A DNA stretch of 34,921 nt, taken from contig JAEZVF010000084.1 in the NCBI GenBank assembly GCA_023443225.1, forward strand, positions 1 through 34,921. Direction: 5' to 3'. The first letter of the stretch is position 1, and the number at the start of each line of letters is the position of its first letter. Positions 14,603 to 23,093 of the stretch are shown here, in pieces. The position numbers and the translations under genes are program-made. This DNA is from Bacillota bacterium (GTDB lineage Bacteria > Bacillota > Clostridia > Lachnospirales > Lachnospiraceae). The notes beneath the pieces are model-generated. The model had not been told where the DNA came from. It worked only from the letters and a program-made list of their open reading frames with translations, and ran no database searches.

Positions 14603-16723
14603 TTGGCTGGAAGAGAATATCCATTAGATAGAACGAGAAACATCGGAATTATGGCACATATTGATGCTGGTAAGACAACTCTTTCCGAACGTATCTTATA
14701 CTATACTGGTGTAAACTACAAAATCGGTGATACTCATGAAGGTACTGCTACCATGGACTGGATGGAGCAGGAGCAAGAAAGAGGTATCACAATAACTTCA
14801 GCCGCTACAACATGTCACTGGACTCAGGAATTCGAACATAAAAAGATTCCAGGTGCTCTTGAACATCGTATCAATGTTATTGATACTCCAGGACACGTTG
14901 ACTTTACAGTTGAAGTTGAGCGTTCTCTACGTGTACTTGATAGCGCAGTAGGTGTTTTTTGCGCTAAGGGTGGTGTAGAACCTCAGTCCGAAACTGTTTG
15001 GCGTCAAGCTGATAAATATAACGTTCCAAGAATGGCATTTGTTAATAAGATGGATATATCAGGTGCTAATTTCTACAACGTTGTAGGTATGATTAGATCA
15101 AGATTAGGTAAGAATGCTGTACCGATTCAAATACCGATCGGTAAAGAAGATCAATTTAAGGGTGTTATTGATTTGTTTGAAATGAGAGCTTACATCTACA
15201 ATGATGATAAGGGCGATAATATTACAATCACTGACATTCCTGAAGATCTAAAAGAAAAAGCTGAAGAGTACAGAGCAGCTATGATCGAATCCATTTGTGA
15301 AACAGATGATGTTTTGATTGAAAAGTTCTTAGAGGGTGAAGAACCAACCACTGCAGAATTAAAAGCTGCATTAAGAAAAGCTACAATTTCTGTTGAAATT
15401 ATTCCTGTACTTTGCGGTACAGCATATAGAAACAAAGGTGTTCAAAAATTATTGGATGCAATACTTGAGTATATGCCTGCACCAACTGATATTCCTGATA
15501 TCAATGGTGTGGATGAAGAGGGTAATGAAGTAACGAGAAAATCTTCGGATGATGAACCATTTTCTGCCCTGGCATTCAAGATTATGGCGGACCCATTTGT
15601 TGGAAAGCTTGCATTCTTCCGAGTTTATTCAGGTACCTTAAATTCTGGTTCCTATGTATTAAACTCCACAAAGAACAAGAAAGAACGCGTTGGCCGTATT
15701 CTACAGATGCATGCGAACAAGAGAATGGACCTTGATAAAGTTTATTCTGGAGATATTGCAGCAGCAGTTGGTTTTAAAATAACTACAACAGGTGATACTA
15801 TCTGTGATGAGAAACACCCTGTAATACTTGAATCAATGGAATTCCCAGAGCCTGTTATTAATGTTGCAATCGAACCGAAAACAAAAGCAGGTCAGGATAA
15901 GATGGGTGAAGCTTTAGCAAAACTTGCAGAAGAAGATCCTACCTTTAGAGCATATACTGATGAAGAAACTGGACAAACGATTATAGCAGGTATGGGTGAA
16001 CTCCATCTTGAAATTATCGTAGACAGACTTCTTCGTGAATACAAAGTAGAAGCAAATGTTGGTGCACCACAGGTTGCATATAAGGAAACCTTTACAAAAT
16101 CAGTTGAGGTTGATAGTAAGTATGCAAAACAGTCCGGTGGACGTGGTCAATATGGTCACTGTAAGGTTAGATTTGAGCCTATGGATGCTAACGCTGAGAA
16201 AACCTTCGAATTTGTATCAACTGTCGTTGGTGGTGCTATTCCAAAAGAATACATTCCAGCTGTTGGTGCAGGTATTGAAGAAGCTTCTAAAGCTGGTATT
16301 CTTGGAGGATATCCGGTTCTTGGTATCAAGGCAACCGTTTATGATGGTTCTTATCATGAAGTCGATTCTAATGAAATGGCGTTTAAAATAGCTGGTTCTA
16401 TGGCATTTAAAGATGCTATGAACAAAGCTGGAGCTGTTTTACTAGAGCCAATCATGAGAGTAGAAGTTACGGTACCAGAGGATTATATGGGTGATGTAAT
16501 TGGAGATATTAGTTCACGTCGTGGACGTATTGAAGGAACAGAAGATATTAACGGTACTAAATTAATCAGAGGTTTTGTTCCATTGTCTGAAATGTTTGGT
16601 TATTCCACTACTCTTCGTTCAAAAACTCAAGGTCGTGGTGCTTATTCCATGTTCTTCTCAAATTACGATCCAGTTCCAAAGAGTGTTCAAGAAAAGATAC
16701 TTTCAGAAAAAGGCAAAAACTAA
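14603..16723 (+). CDS. fusA: Elongation factor G
   Basis: EF-G is the GTPase that drives ribosomal translocation. The start is TTG at 14603, nine bases after AGGAGG, giving MAGREYPLDRTRNIGIMAHIDAGKTT, the family start. The 706 residues contain the GTPase motifs AHIDAGKT, the RGITITSAATT switch, DTPGHVDF and NKMD, followed by domains II to V ending in RSKTQGRGAYSM. A fusidic-acid-region sequence without obvious change is present. It lies third in the str operon, 134 bases after rpsG. A TTG start is unusual for such a highly expressed gene. Confidence 0.97.
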   Translation: MAGREYPLDRTRNIGIMAHIDAGKTTLSERILYYTGVNYKIGDTHEGTATMDWMEQEQERGITITSAATTCHWTQEFEHKKIPGALEHRINVIDTPGHVDFTVEVERSLRVLDSAVGVFCAKGGVEPQSETVWRQADKYNVPRMAFVNKMDISGANFYNVVGMIRSRLGKNAVPIQIPIGKEDQFKGVIDLFEMRAYIYNDDKGDNITITDIPEDLKEKAEEYRAAMIESICETDDVLIEKFLEGEEPTTAELKAALRKATISVEIIPVLCGTAYRNKGVQKLLDAILEYMPAPTDIPDINGVDEEGNEVTRKSSDDEPFSALAFKIMADPFVGKLAFFRVYSGTLNSGSYVLNSTKNKKERVGRILQMHANKRMDLDKVYSGDIAAAVGFKITTTGDTICDEKHPVILESMEFPEPVINVAIEPKTKAGQDKMGEALAKLAEEDPTFRAYTDEETGQTIIAGMGELHLEIIVDRLLREYKVEANVGAPQVAYKETFTKSVEVDSKYAKQSGGRGQYGHCKVRFEPMDANAEKTFEFVSTVVGGAIPKEYIPAVGAGIEEASKAGILGGYPVLGIKATVYDGSYHEVDSNEMAFKIAGSMAFKDAMNKAGAVLLEPIMRVEVTVPEDYMGDVIGDISSRRGRIEGTEDINGTKLIRGFVPLSEMFGYSTTLRSKTQGRGAYSMFFSNYDPVPKSVQEKILSEKGKN

Positions 16724-16789
16724 TATAGACTCTAATTATTCTGAATAAAATAGATTTAAAAGTAAATTTGTAGTATTTGTGATTTATGC

Positions 16790-16818
16790 TTGAAAATATT
16801 TCTAAATTGAAATATAAT
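16790..16818 (+). promoter_or_regulatory. Internal promoter for tuf
   Basis: TTGAAA (16790-16795), 17 bases, and a perfect TATAAT (16813-16818) lie in the 187-base fusA-tuf gap. It would allow extra EF-Tu transcripts beyond read-through from the str promoter. Confidence 0.7.
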
Positions 16819-16858
16819 TAGGCTTATGGACAAACTAAAAAATAACCCAAATTGGGCG

Positions 16859-16886
16859 GTGCTATAAGCACGTGCTTATAATAAGC
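16859..16886 (+). promoter_or_regulatory. Overlapping palindromes in the tuf leader
   Basis: Three palindromes overlap in 28 bases: GTGCT-ATA-AGCAC (16859-16871), the perfect 18-mer TATAAGCACGTGCTTATA (16863-16880) and GCTTATAATAAGC (16874-16886). They exclude one another as hairpins and end about 10 bases before the AAAGGAGGA ribosome site. A small CCCAA-A-TTGGG repeat (16846-16856) sits just before them. They could be a protein-binding site or a leader switch. Confidence 0.6.
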
Positions 16887-16910
16887 ATTTATTAAAGGAG
16901 GACGTTTTAA

Positions 16911-18104
16911 ATGGCTAAATCTAAGTTTGAAAGAAGCAAACCACATTGTAATATCGGAACCATTGGTCACGTTGACCATGGTAAAACTACATTAACAGCT
17001 GCAATTACCAAAACACTTAATGCGAGATTAGGAACTGGTAATGCAGTAGCATTTGATATGATTGATAAGGCTCCGGAAGAAAAAGCTAGAGGTATAACGA
17101 TATCTACTTCTCACGTTGAGTACGAATCAAAAGCAAGACATTATGCACACGTTGACTGCCCAGGCCATGCTGACTATGTAAAGAACATGATTACTGGTGC
17201 TGCTCAGATGGATGGTGCTATCCTTGTAGTAGCTGCTACAGACGGTGTTATGGCTCAGACAAAAGAGCACATCTTATTATCCCGTCAGGTAGGTGTTCCT
17301 TATATCGTAGTATTCATGAATAAGTGTGATATGGTTGATGATCCAGAACTTCTTGAATTAGTAGAAATGGAAATCAGAGATTTATTAACAGAATATGAAT
17401 TCCCTGGCGATGATACTCCTATCATCCAAGGTTCTGCTCTTAAGGCTCTTGAAGATCCATCAAGCTCTTGGGGTGACAAGATTCTTGAATTATTTGATGC
17501 TGTTGATACCTGGATTCCAGATCCACAGAGAGAAACAGAAAAACCTTTCTTAATGCCTGTCGAAGACGTATTCTCCATCACAGGTCGTGGTACTGTTGCT
17601 ACAGGACGTGTTGAGCGTGGTGTTCTTCGTGTATCTGAAGAAGTTGAAATCGTTGGTATTAAAGAAGAAACTCGTAAAGTTGTTGTAACTGGTATTGAAA
17701 TGTTTAGAAAACTTCTTGACGATGCTCAAGCTGGTGATAACATCGGTGCACTTCTTCGTGGTGTTCAAAGAAATGAAATCGAAAGAGGACAGGTTCTTTG
17801 TAAACCAGGTTCTATCAAATGTTACAAGAAATTTACAGCACAAGTTTACGTATTAACTAAAGATGAAGGTGGACGTCATACTCCTTTCTTCAATAACTAT
17901 AGACCACAGTTCTATTTCAGAACAACTGACGTAACAGGTGTTTGTAATCTTCCAGAAGGCGTAGAAATGTGTATGCCTGGTGACAACATCGAAATGACCA
18001 TCGAATTAATTCATCCAATCGCTATGGAGCAAGGTTTAGGCTTCGCTATCCGTGAAGGTGGACGTACCGTTGGTTCAGGTAAAGTTGCTACAATTATAGA
18101 ATAA
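16911..18104 (+). CDS. tuf: Elongation factor Tu
   Basis: EF-Tu brings aminoacyl-tRNA to the ribosome. The 397-residue product has all G motifs: GHVDHGKTT (residues about 19-27), DCPGHADYVKNM, NKCDM and GSALKAL, then domains II and III with TGRGTVATGRVERG and a C-terminal GRTVGSGKVA. Length is normal. AAAGGAGGA precedes ATG 16911. It ends the str operon and is followed by a strong terminator. The codon use is clean and strongly biased, as expected for this gene. Confidence 0.98.
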   Translation: MAKSKFERSKPHCNIGTIGHVDHGKTTLTAAITKTLNARLGTGNAVAFDMIDKAPEEKARGITISTSHVEYESKARHYAHVDCPGHADYVKNMITGAAQMDGAILVVAATDGVMAQTKEHILLSRQVGVPYIVVFMNKCDMVDDPELLELVEMEIRDLLTEYEFPGDDTPIIQGSALKALEDPSSSWGDKILELFDAVDTWIPDPQRETEKPFLMPVEDVFSITGRGTVATGRVERGVLRVSEEVEIVGIKEETRKVVVTGIEMFRKLLDDAQAGDNIGALLRGVQRNEIERGQVLCKPGSIKCYKKFTAQVYVLTKDEGGRHTPFFNNYRPQFYFRTTDVTGVCNLPEGVEMCMPGDNIEMTIELIHPIAMEQGLGFAIREGGRTVGSGKVATIIE

Positions 18105-18126
18105 TTAATTATTAATTATATTAATT

Positions 18127-18159
18127 ACCCAAGCCTTTCATATAGGGCTTGGGTTTTTT
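18127..18159 (+). terminator. Terminator after tuf
   Basis: ACCCAAGCC (18127-18135) pairs with GGCTTGGGT (18146-18154) and runs into six T residues (18154-18159). The insertion sequence begins 3 bases later. Confidence 0.93.
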
Positions 18160-18203
18160 AAGGCTCTGTGTCAAGTGTTGGGGTGAGAATCGTGAGAATC
18201 CCA

Positions 18204-18229
18204 CCCAATACTGATATTGGGGCTGTTTT
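18204..18229 (+). terminator. Rightward terminator inside the IS left end
   Basis: CCCAATA (18204-18210) pairs with TATTGGG (18215-18221) and is followed by GCTGTTTTT. Read on the + strand it would block transcription entering the element from the host side. CCCAA can alternatively pair upstream with TTGGGG at 18178. Confidence 0.5.
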
Positions 18230-18303
18230 TATGTTATACATTTATCTGGAGAATTATTTGCATGACAAATAAACCTCCCTGTTAATTCCCATTAAAATAG
18301 CTG

Positions 18304-19479
18304 CTAGTTTGTACTGTGTAAGATTCTTGTCCTAAATCTATCGAAGTATCTAATTCCATAGGAACTTCTTTTCATTACTTTGATTTTATTGTTAAATCCT
18401 TCGGTTGGACCATTCGTAATGCCATACTTAAAAGCATTAAGGATTCCCGTTGACCATCGTCTGTAAGTAGCCGCAACCTCTTCGAAATCCTTTATTCCAC
18501 ATGATTCTGCATTTGTGATCCATTCTCTGAATTCTTGCCGTTGTATAGAATATTTAGTTTCTTTACAGATACTATAAAACCATTCTTTAAGAGAATGTGC
18601 TCTTCTAAGGTCATCGTTATAGGTTAGCATCAAGTCGCATTCTTTTTTCTTTTCATCCTTGAGGGTAGCATATCTTGCATGAATTAAGCTTCGACTGCGT
18701 TTATAATACTTTCTTAAACTAGCTGGCATCGTGTTTTGTAGATGCTTCCTTATTCTGTCCAGTGCCCATGTAATCTGTCTGATGAAGTGATATTTGTCAA
18801 TAATAATTTCCGCATTAGGAAAGTATGTTTTAGCCAGATCAACATAAGGCTGCCACATATCACAAACAAAGAATTTAACCCGGTTTCGTTCTTTCCTTGG
18901 TATATCTTTGAAATATGTACTTAAATGTGATTGCGTTCTATCAGGCAAAATATCAAGCACTTGTTTTTTTATTGGATCAACCAAAATGCATTGATATTTT
19001 CCTGTATTAGCATTCCCTTTAAACTCATCTATTGAAACCGCTTTAGGTAATGCAGGGATTGTATAGTGCAATGTGTCTAACAGCCTACATATAGTTGCTG
19101 AGGATAGATTAGCTTTGGTAGCAACGTGCTTAATACTTACTGTATCACGAAGTTCATTGATTATGCTATATGACAGACGTTGTGTACGTTGCTGATATTT
19201 AGGTAAGAACGAATAATTCTCATAAAACTTCTTACCACAGGAGCAAGTATATCTACGTTTTTTAAGAATTAGATAGCAGTGTTTTAATTGAAATGGCAAA
19301 TCTTTGATCCTTTGGTAACGATAGTCGTGAATACTTTTTGTACTAAGGCCGCAGCAAGGACAAATATGAAAAGCAGGTTTAGTTTCAATATAAAACTCAA
19401 CGGATAAATCTTTTTGTATAACTTTTTTTACAATAACATCTTCAAGATTTAAGATTTTTTTGATATAATTTGAATACAT
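18304..19479 (-). CDS. ISL3-family transposase
   Basis: The 391-residue protein catalyses movement of the element. The N-terminus has a zinc-ribbon-like region (CPCCG near residue 40 and CSCGKKF near 80), then a helix-turn-helix segment (SIKHVATKANLSSATICRLL). The DDE residues of the DDE_Tnp_ISL3 domain are visible: D151 in SIDEFKG, D207 in VCDMWQPY and E360 in GPTEGFNNKIK. The reading frame is full length with no stop or frameshift. AAGGAGGTGA lies just upstream on the minus strand. It runs against its neighbours tuf and mbl. Confidence 0.95.
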   Translation of the reverse strand: MYSNYIKKILNLEDVIVKKVIQKDLSVEFYIETKPAFHICPCCGLSTKSIHDYRYQRIKDLPFQLKHCYLILKKRRYTCSCGKKFYENYSFLPKYQQRTQRLSYSIINELRDTVSIKHVATKANLSSATICRLLDTLHYTIPALPKAVSIDEFKGNANTGKYQCILVDPIKKQVLDILPDRTQSHLSTYFKDIPRKERNRVKFFVCDMWQPYVDLAKTYFPNAEIIIDKYHFIRQITWALDRIRKHLQNTMPASLRKYYKRSRSLIHARYATLKDEKKKECDLMLTYNDDLRRAHSLKEWFYSICKETKYSIQRQEFREWITNAESCGIKDFEEVAATYRRWSTGILNAFKYGITNGPTEGFNNKIKVMKRSSYGIRYFDRFRTRILHSTN

Positions 19480-19824
19480 CTATATGTCACCTCCTTGGGA
19501 ATGTCAGCCGCGAAACTAACAGGGAGGAGGTCTCGTATAGATGTATTTTAATATAAAAACAAAAATGTTGGAATATGTGATTTCATATCACATACCCCAA
19601 CATTTATTATAGAGCCTGTTTTTTGGACTCTATCATAAATAGTCGATACTCAATTGATAAAAGGAACTTATTTTTCGTTTTCTGGCAGTCTTTTTCAGTG
19701 TACATGGTTACAATCGAGTACATTTTATTAAGACTTTCTTAAATTTTGCATTTATAGCTCATTTTTAAAAATTTCCTTTGAAATATTCCAATAATATGTA
19801 TATAATATAATCAAGTATGTTTAA

Positions 19825-19852
19825 TTGACAGCGTATTGGAAAAAATTATAGT
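19825..19852 (+). promoter_or_regulatory. Promoter of the mbl-flagellar cluster
   Basis: TTGACA (19825-19830), 16 bases, and TATAGT (19847-19852) lie 120 bases before mbl. The 19617-19824 stretch between the IS and this promoter is AT-rich; the IS edge and adjacent bases (19609-19637) form an imperfect palindrome, TATAGAG-CC...GG-A-CTCTA. I see no gene there. Confidence 0.7.
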
Positions 19853-19972
19853 ATACAATACAGAGTGACAACAGCAAGTGTTAAAAAATAGAGAATCAAT
19901 AATGAACAAATAGAAGACTATAGATTGCAATCATGGTATTGCACATAGGCGTGTGTAATTGAAAGGAGATTT

Positions 19973-20965
19973 ATGATGTCAGGTAGTGATATTGGAATTG
20001 ATTTGGGTACAGCTAGTGTATTAGTTTATATAAAGGGCAAAGGGGTAGTTTTAAAAGAGCCTTCAGTAGTTGCTTTTGATAGAGATACGAATAAGATAAA
20101 AGCAATTGGTGAAGAAGCAAGGTTAATGCTTGGTCGTACTCCTGGGAATATCGTGGCGGTTCGTCCATTAAGACAAGGTGTTATTTCAGATTATACGGTT
20201 ACAGAGAAAATGCTCAAATATTTTATTCAGAAGGCTGCAGGTAAACAACGGTTCCGTAAGCCGAGAATCAGCGTCTGCGTGCCAAGTGGTGTAACTGAAG
20301 TTGAGAAAAAGGCTGTTGAAGATGCAACTTATCAAGCAGGAGCCAGAGAAGTAAGCATTATTGAGGAACCAATTGCTGCAGCAATTGGTGCTGGTATTGA
20401 TATTTCAAGACCATGTGGTAACATGATTGTAGATATCGGTGGTGGTACTTCTGATATCGCGGTAATTTCCTTAGGAGGAACCGTTGTTAGTACCTCCATT
20501 AAGATTGCTGGTGATGATTTCGATGAAGCCATTGTCAGATACATGAGAAAAAAACATAATTTACTAATAGGTGAAAGAACAGCCGAAGACATTAAGATTA
20601 AGATTGGCTCTGCATATAAAAGACCTGAGGTTGTAACCATGGATGTAAGAGGGCGTAACCTCGTTACTGGTTTACCAAAGACCATAGCTGTTAGTTCCGA
20701 CGAAACAGAAGAAGCATTAAGAGAAACTACTTCTCAAATTGTAGAGGCGGTTCATAGTGTACTGGAGAAAACTCCGCCGGAATTGGCATCAGATATTGCC
20801 GAGCGTGGTATTGTGTTAACAGGAGGCGGTTGTTTGCTTTATGGACTTGAGCAATTAATTGAAGAAAAGACAGGGATAACGACAATGACTGCTGAAGACC
20901 CTATGACTGCAGTAGCAGTCGGAACAGGAAAATTTGTTGAGTTTTTAAGCGGTAAGAGAGATTAG
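19973..20965 (+). CDS. mbl: MreB-like rod-shape protein (Mbl type)
   Basis: Mbl is a bacterial actin that guides sidewall synthesis under the membrane. The 330-residue product has the actin nucleotide motifs DIGIDLGTASVLVY at the start, IIEEPIAAAIGAG (near 127), MIVDIGGGTSDIAVISLGG (near 151) and the late GIVLTGGGCLLYGL (near 283). MreB and Mbl are hard to split by eye. I favour Mbl because flhO and flhP homologues follow directly, exactly as in Bacillus subtilis, and no mreC/mreD is nearby. AAGGAG precedes tandem ATGs at 19973 and 19976. Confidence 0.88.
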   Translation: MMSGSDIGIDLGTASVLVYIKGKGVVLKEPSVVAFDRDTNKIKAIGEEARLMLGRTPGNIVAVRPLRQGVISDYTVTEKMLKYFIQKAAGKQRFRKPRISVCVPSGVTEVEKKAVEDATYQAGAREVSIIEEPIAAAIGAGIDISRPCGNMIVDIGGGTSDIAVISLGGTVVSTSIKIAGDDFDEAIVRYMRKKHNLLIGERTAEDIKIKIGSAYKRPEVVTMDVRGRNLVTGLPKTIAVSSDETEEALRETTSQIVEAVHSVLEKTPPELASDIAERGIVLTGGGCLLYGLEQLIEEKTGITTMTAEDPMTAVAVGTGKFVEFLSGKRD

Positions 20966-21007
20966 TAAGTTGAGTAAGTTAAATGATTGCTTAGATTGGA
21001 GAGGACT

Positions 21008-21781
21008 ATGGTAAGAGGGTTATACACTGCATGGACTGGTATGGCAAATGAACAAAAGCGTCTTGATATTATTTCCAATAACCTAGCAAATGCCGCTACG
21101 GTGGGATATAAGCAGGATAATGTTACAAACCAATCCTTTGATAACGTACTGGCTATAAAGATAAGAGATGCATCCGAGCAATATTATGACCGACCTATCG
21201 GAACTATGAATCTTGGGGTGAAGATGGGTGAGGTTTATACCAATTATGAACAAGGGTCATTAAGAGAGACTGGAAATACGTTCGACTTGGCGATAGTTGG
21301 TAAGGGCTTTTTTAACATGTCGGTAAAAGATAAAAGCGGGAACGAATCCGTACAATACACAAGAGACGGTTCCTTCACCCTGACACGTGATGGTTACATC
21401 AGCGATGCAGACGGAAATCGGTTGCTTGGTGAGAGTGGAGAAATTACCATTCCGGAGAATACTGCTGAAGTTATTATAGATACGGACGGTTCTATTTATG
21501 CAGACGGAGTTTTATCTGGAAAAGTAATTCTCACGGATTTTGAGGATTATAAATATCTATCCAAGGTAGGCGAAAGTCGGTATATTCCAGTGGAAGGTGC
21601 TAATACGCACGCAGCCGACGCAACTATGCAACAGGGATTTACAGAACAATCCAATGTTGTAGTAGTATCAGAAATGGTTGATATGATTACCATTACAAGA
21701 GCTTATGAAGCGAATCAAAAAGTGATACAAACCGTAGATGGTACTTTAGATCTTGCTGTGAATTCTGTTGGTAAAGTGTAA
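21008..21781 (+). CDS. flhO: Flagellar basal-body rod protein (FlgF/FlgG family, FlhO-like)
   Basis: This is a rod-type flagellar protein exported by the flagellar type III system. The ATG at 21008 follows GGAGAGGA and gives about 257 residues starting MVRGLYTAWTGMANEQKRLD; the frame runs further upstream but without a ribosome site. The N-terminal motif ISNNLANAATVGYK and the C-terminal helix MVDMITITRAYEANQKVIQTVD are the hallmarks of axial rod and hook proteins. The middle has the FlgG-type VGKGFFNMSV and YTRDGSF. It lies between mbl and a second paralogue. Confidence 0.92.
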   Translation: MVRGLYTAWTGMANEQKRLDIISNNLANAATVGYKQDNVTNQSFDNVLAIKIRDASEQYYDRPIGTMNLGVKMGEVYTNYEQGSLRETGNTFDLAIVGKGFFNMSVKDKSGNESVQYTRDGSFTLTRDGYISDADGNRLLGESGEITIPENTAEVIIDTDGSIYADGVLSGKVILTDFEDYKYLSKVGESRYIPVEGANTHAADATMQQGFTEQSNVVVVSEMVDMITITRAYEANQKVIQTVDGTLDLAVNSVGKV

Positions 21782-21823
21782 GATAGATTAAAAATTTTGA
21801 AACAAAAGAAAGGATAGAAGCCT

Positions 21824-22639
21824 ATGATGCGTTCTCTTTGGACTGCAGCTTCCGGTATGATAACTCAACAGACAAATGTTGATACCATATCCAACAATTT
21901 AGCCAACATTAACACAACGGCTTATAAGAAAGAAACTGCACAATTTAAAACATTGTTATATCAGACAATACAGGCGAAATCAACTGATTCAGAAGGTGAA
22001 GAAAAGCCGGTAGGCATTCAAACCGGACTTGGTGTTAGAAATTCAGCAATTGTATCTCAATATACGCAAGGTACCTTAACAGAGACCAACAATGACTATG
22101 ATTTAGCAATTAAGGGAAAAGGTTTCTTTGCAGTACAATTAGGTGATGGTAATATTGGATATACAAGAAATGGGGCCTTTGGTCTTTCTATTGGAAGAGA
22201 CGGATTAACGTTAGCAACTTCTGAGGGATACCCGGTTCTGGGTATTAATAGTGAACCTATTGTAATTCCTCCAGAGTTAGATATAAAATCGATTGACATC
22301 GACGAACAGGGTAAATTATCCTATAAGGATCATAACGATAAAGTCCAGCCTCTTGACTTGCAGATTGGATTGGTACAATTTAATAATCCTGCAGGTCTTG
22401 AGAAACAATCCAGCAGTATATTAAAAGCAACTGCAGCATCTGGTGATCCAAGAGTTGAAGCAGAAGATGAGGGTCTGGCAAAAAGTTCAATCTTACAAGG
22501 CTATTTAGAGAGCTCTAATGTACAGGCAGTAAATGAAATGGTAGATCTCATTGTCGCTCAAAGAGCTTACGAAATGAATTCCAAATCTATTACTGCTTCT
22601 GATGAGATGTTACAACAGGCGAATAATTTACGTAGGTAA
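21824..22639 (+). CDS. flhP: Flagellar basal-body rod protein FlgG (FlhP-like)
   Basis: This is a second rod protein of the same family, 271 residues. It starts MMRSLWTAASGMITQQTNVDTISNNLANINTTAYKK, has KGKGFFAVQLGDGNIGYTRNGAF in the middle, and ends VNEMVDLIVAQRAYEMNSKSITASDEMLQQANNLRR, which is the classic FlgG end. Together with the preceding gene it probably forms the distal rod. AAAGGATAG precedes the start. The gap to flhO is 42 bases, so the two are cotranscribed. Confidence 0.93.
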   Translation: MMRSLWTAASGMITQQTNVDTISNNLANINTTAYKKETAQFKTLLYQTIQAKSTDSEGEEKPVGIQTGLGVRNSAIVSQYTQGTLTETNNDYDLAIKGKGFFAVQLGDGNIGYTRNGAFGLSIGRDGLTLATSEGYPVLGINSEPIVIPPELDIKSIDIDEQGKLSYKDHNDKVQPLDLQIGLVQFNNPAGLEKQSSSILKATAASGDPRVEAEDEGLAKSSILQGYLESSNVQAVNEMVDLIVAQRAYEMNSKSITASDEMLQQANNLRR

Positions 22640-22682
22640 GTATAGTTACATTACTTACTATCAGAGAAATGAGGTAATTCGA

Positions 22683-23015
22683 ATGAGTATATCCATAGGA
22701 AGTAATTCATTACTTAGTAATTCTGCATCTCTTTTAAATACATCGGATGCAACAAATAAGCTTAACTCAAAATTACAAAGTGATTTTGAGAATGCTACAG
22801 ATGAAGAACTAATGAATGTGTGTAAAAGCTTCGAATCTTATTTTGTGGAACAGGTATTTAAGGAAATGAAGAAATCCGTACCACAGACTGAAGAGGAGAA
22901 TGAGTACCTCAGCTATTTTGGTGATATGCTATATCAGAAGTATGCTGAAAACGTTACTGACAGTGGCGATTTGGGAATTGCGCAGATGCTCTATGAATCA
23001 ATGAAACGTAATTAA
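22683..23015 (+). CDS. Rod-binding protein (FlgJ N-terminal domain)
   Basis: The chosen start is ATG 22683 after GAGGTAATTCGA, giving 110 residues; an upstream frame from 22602 overlaps flhP and has no ribosome site. The core CKSFESYFVEQVFKEMKKSVP and YLSYFGDMLYQKYAENVTDSGDLGIAQMLYESM match the Rod-binding domain found at the N-terminus of FlgJ, which caps the growing rod. The muramidase half of FlgJ is absent, as is common in Firmicutes, so another wall hydrolase must open the wall. It ends the mbl-flagellar cluster. Confidence 0.9.
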   Translation: MSISIGSNSLLSNSASLLNTSDATNKLNSKLQSDFENATDEELMNVCKSFESYFVEQVFKEMKKSVPQTEEENEYLSYFGDMLYQKYAENVTDSGDLGIAQMLYESMKRN

Positions 23016-23035
23016 TTAAGTGTTCTACATAGTAA

Positions 23036-23066
23036 GGAGCAGTTATTTATAACTGCTCTTATTTTT
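23036..23066 (+). terminator. Terminator after the rod-binding gene
   Basis: GAGCAGTTAT (23037-23046) pairs with ATAACTGCTC (23049-23058), followed by TTATTTTT. It ends the mbl-flagellar transcript 28 bases before recD2. Confidence 0.9.
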
Positions 23067-23093
23067 GAATTTAGAATAAAGGTGGGTAAGGAA

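Larger units (their letters stand above)
18162..19616 (-). mobile_element. ISL3-family insertion sequence
   Basis: The 1455-base element carries one transposase gene on the minus strand. The left end begins GGCTCTGTGTCAAGTGTTGGGGTG; read inward from the right end the sequence is GGCTCTATAATAAATGTTGGGGTA, so the ends share GGCTCT and TGTTGGGGT. Both ends carry subterminal hairpins (TTGGGGTG/CACCCAA at 18178-18208; 19565-19603 at the right). Also GGGAA...TAACAGGGAGG occurs in inverted orientation inside each end (about 18271-18290 and 19497-19527). ISL3 elements usually duplicate 8 target bases; flanks TTTTTTAA and TGTTTTTT do not show a clear duplication. The element is intact and could be active. 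Confidence 0.85.
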
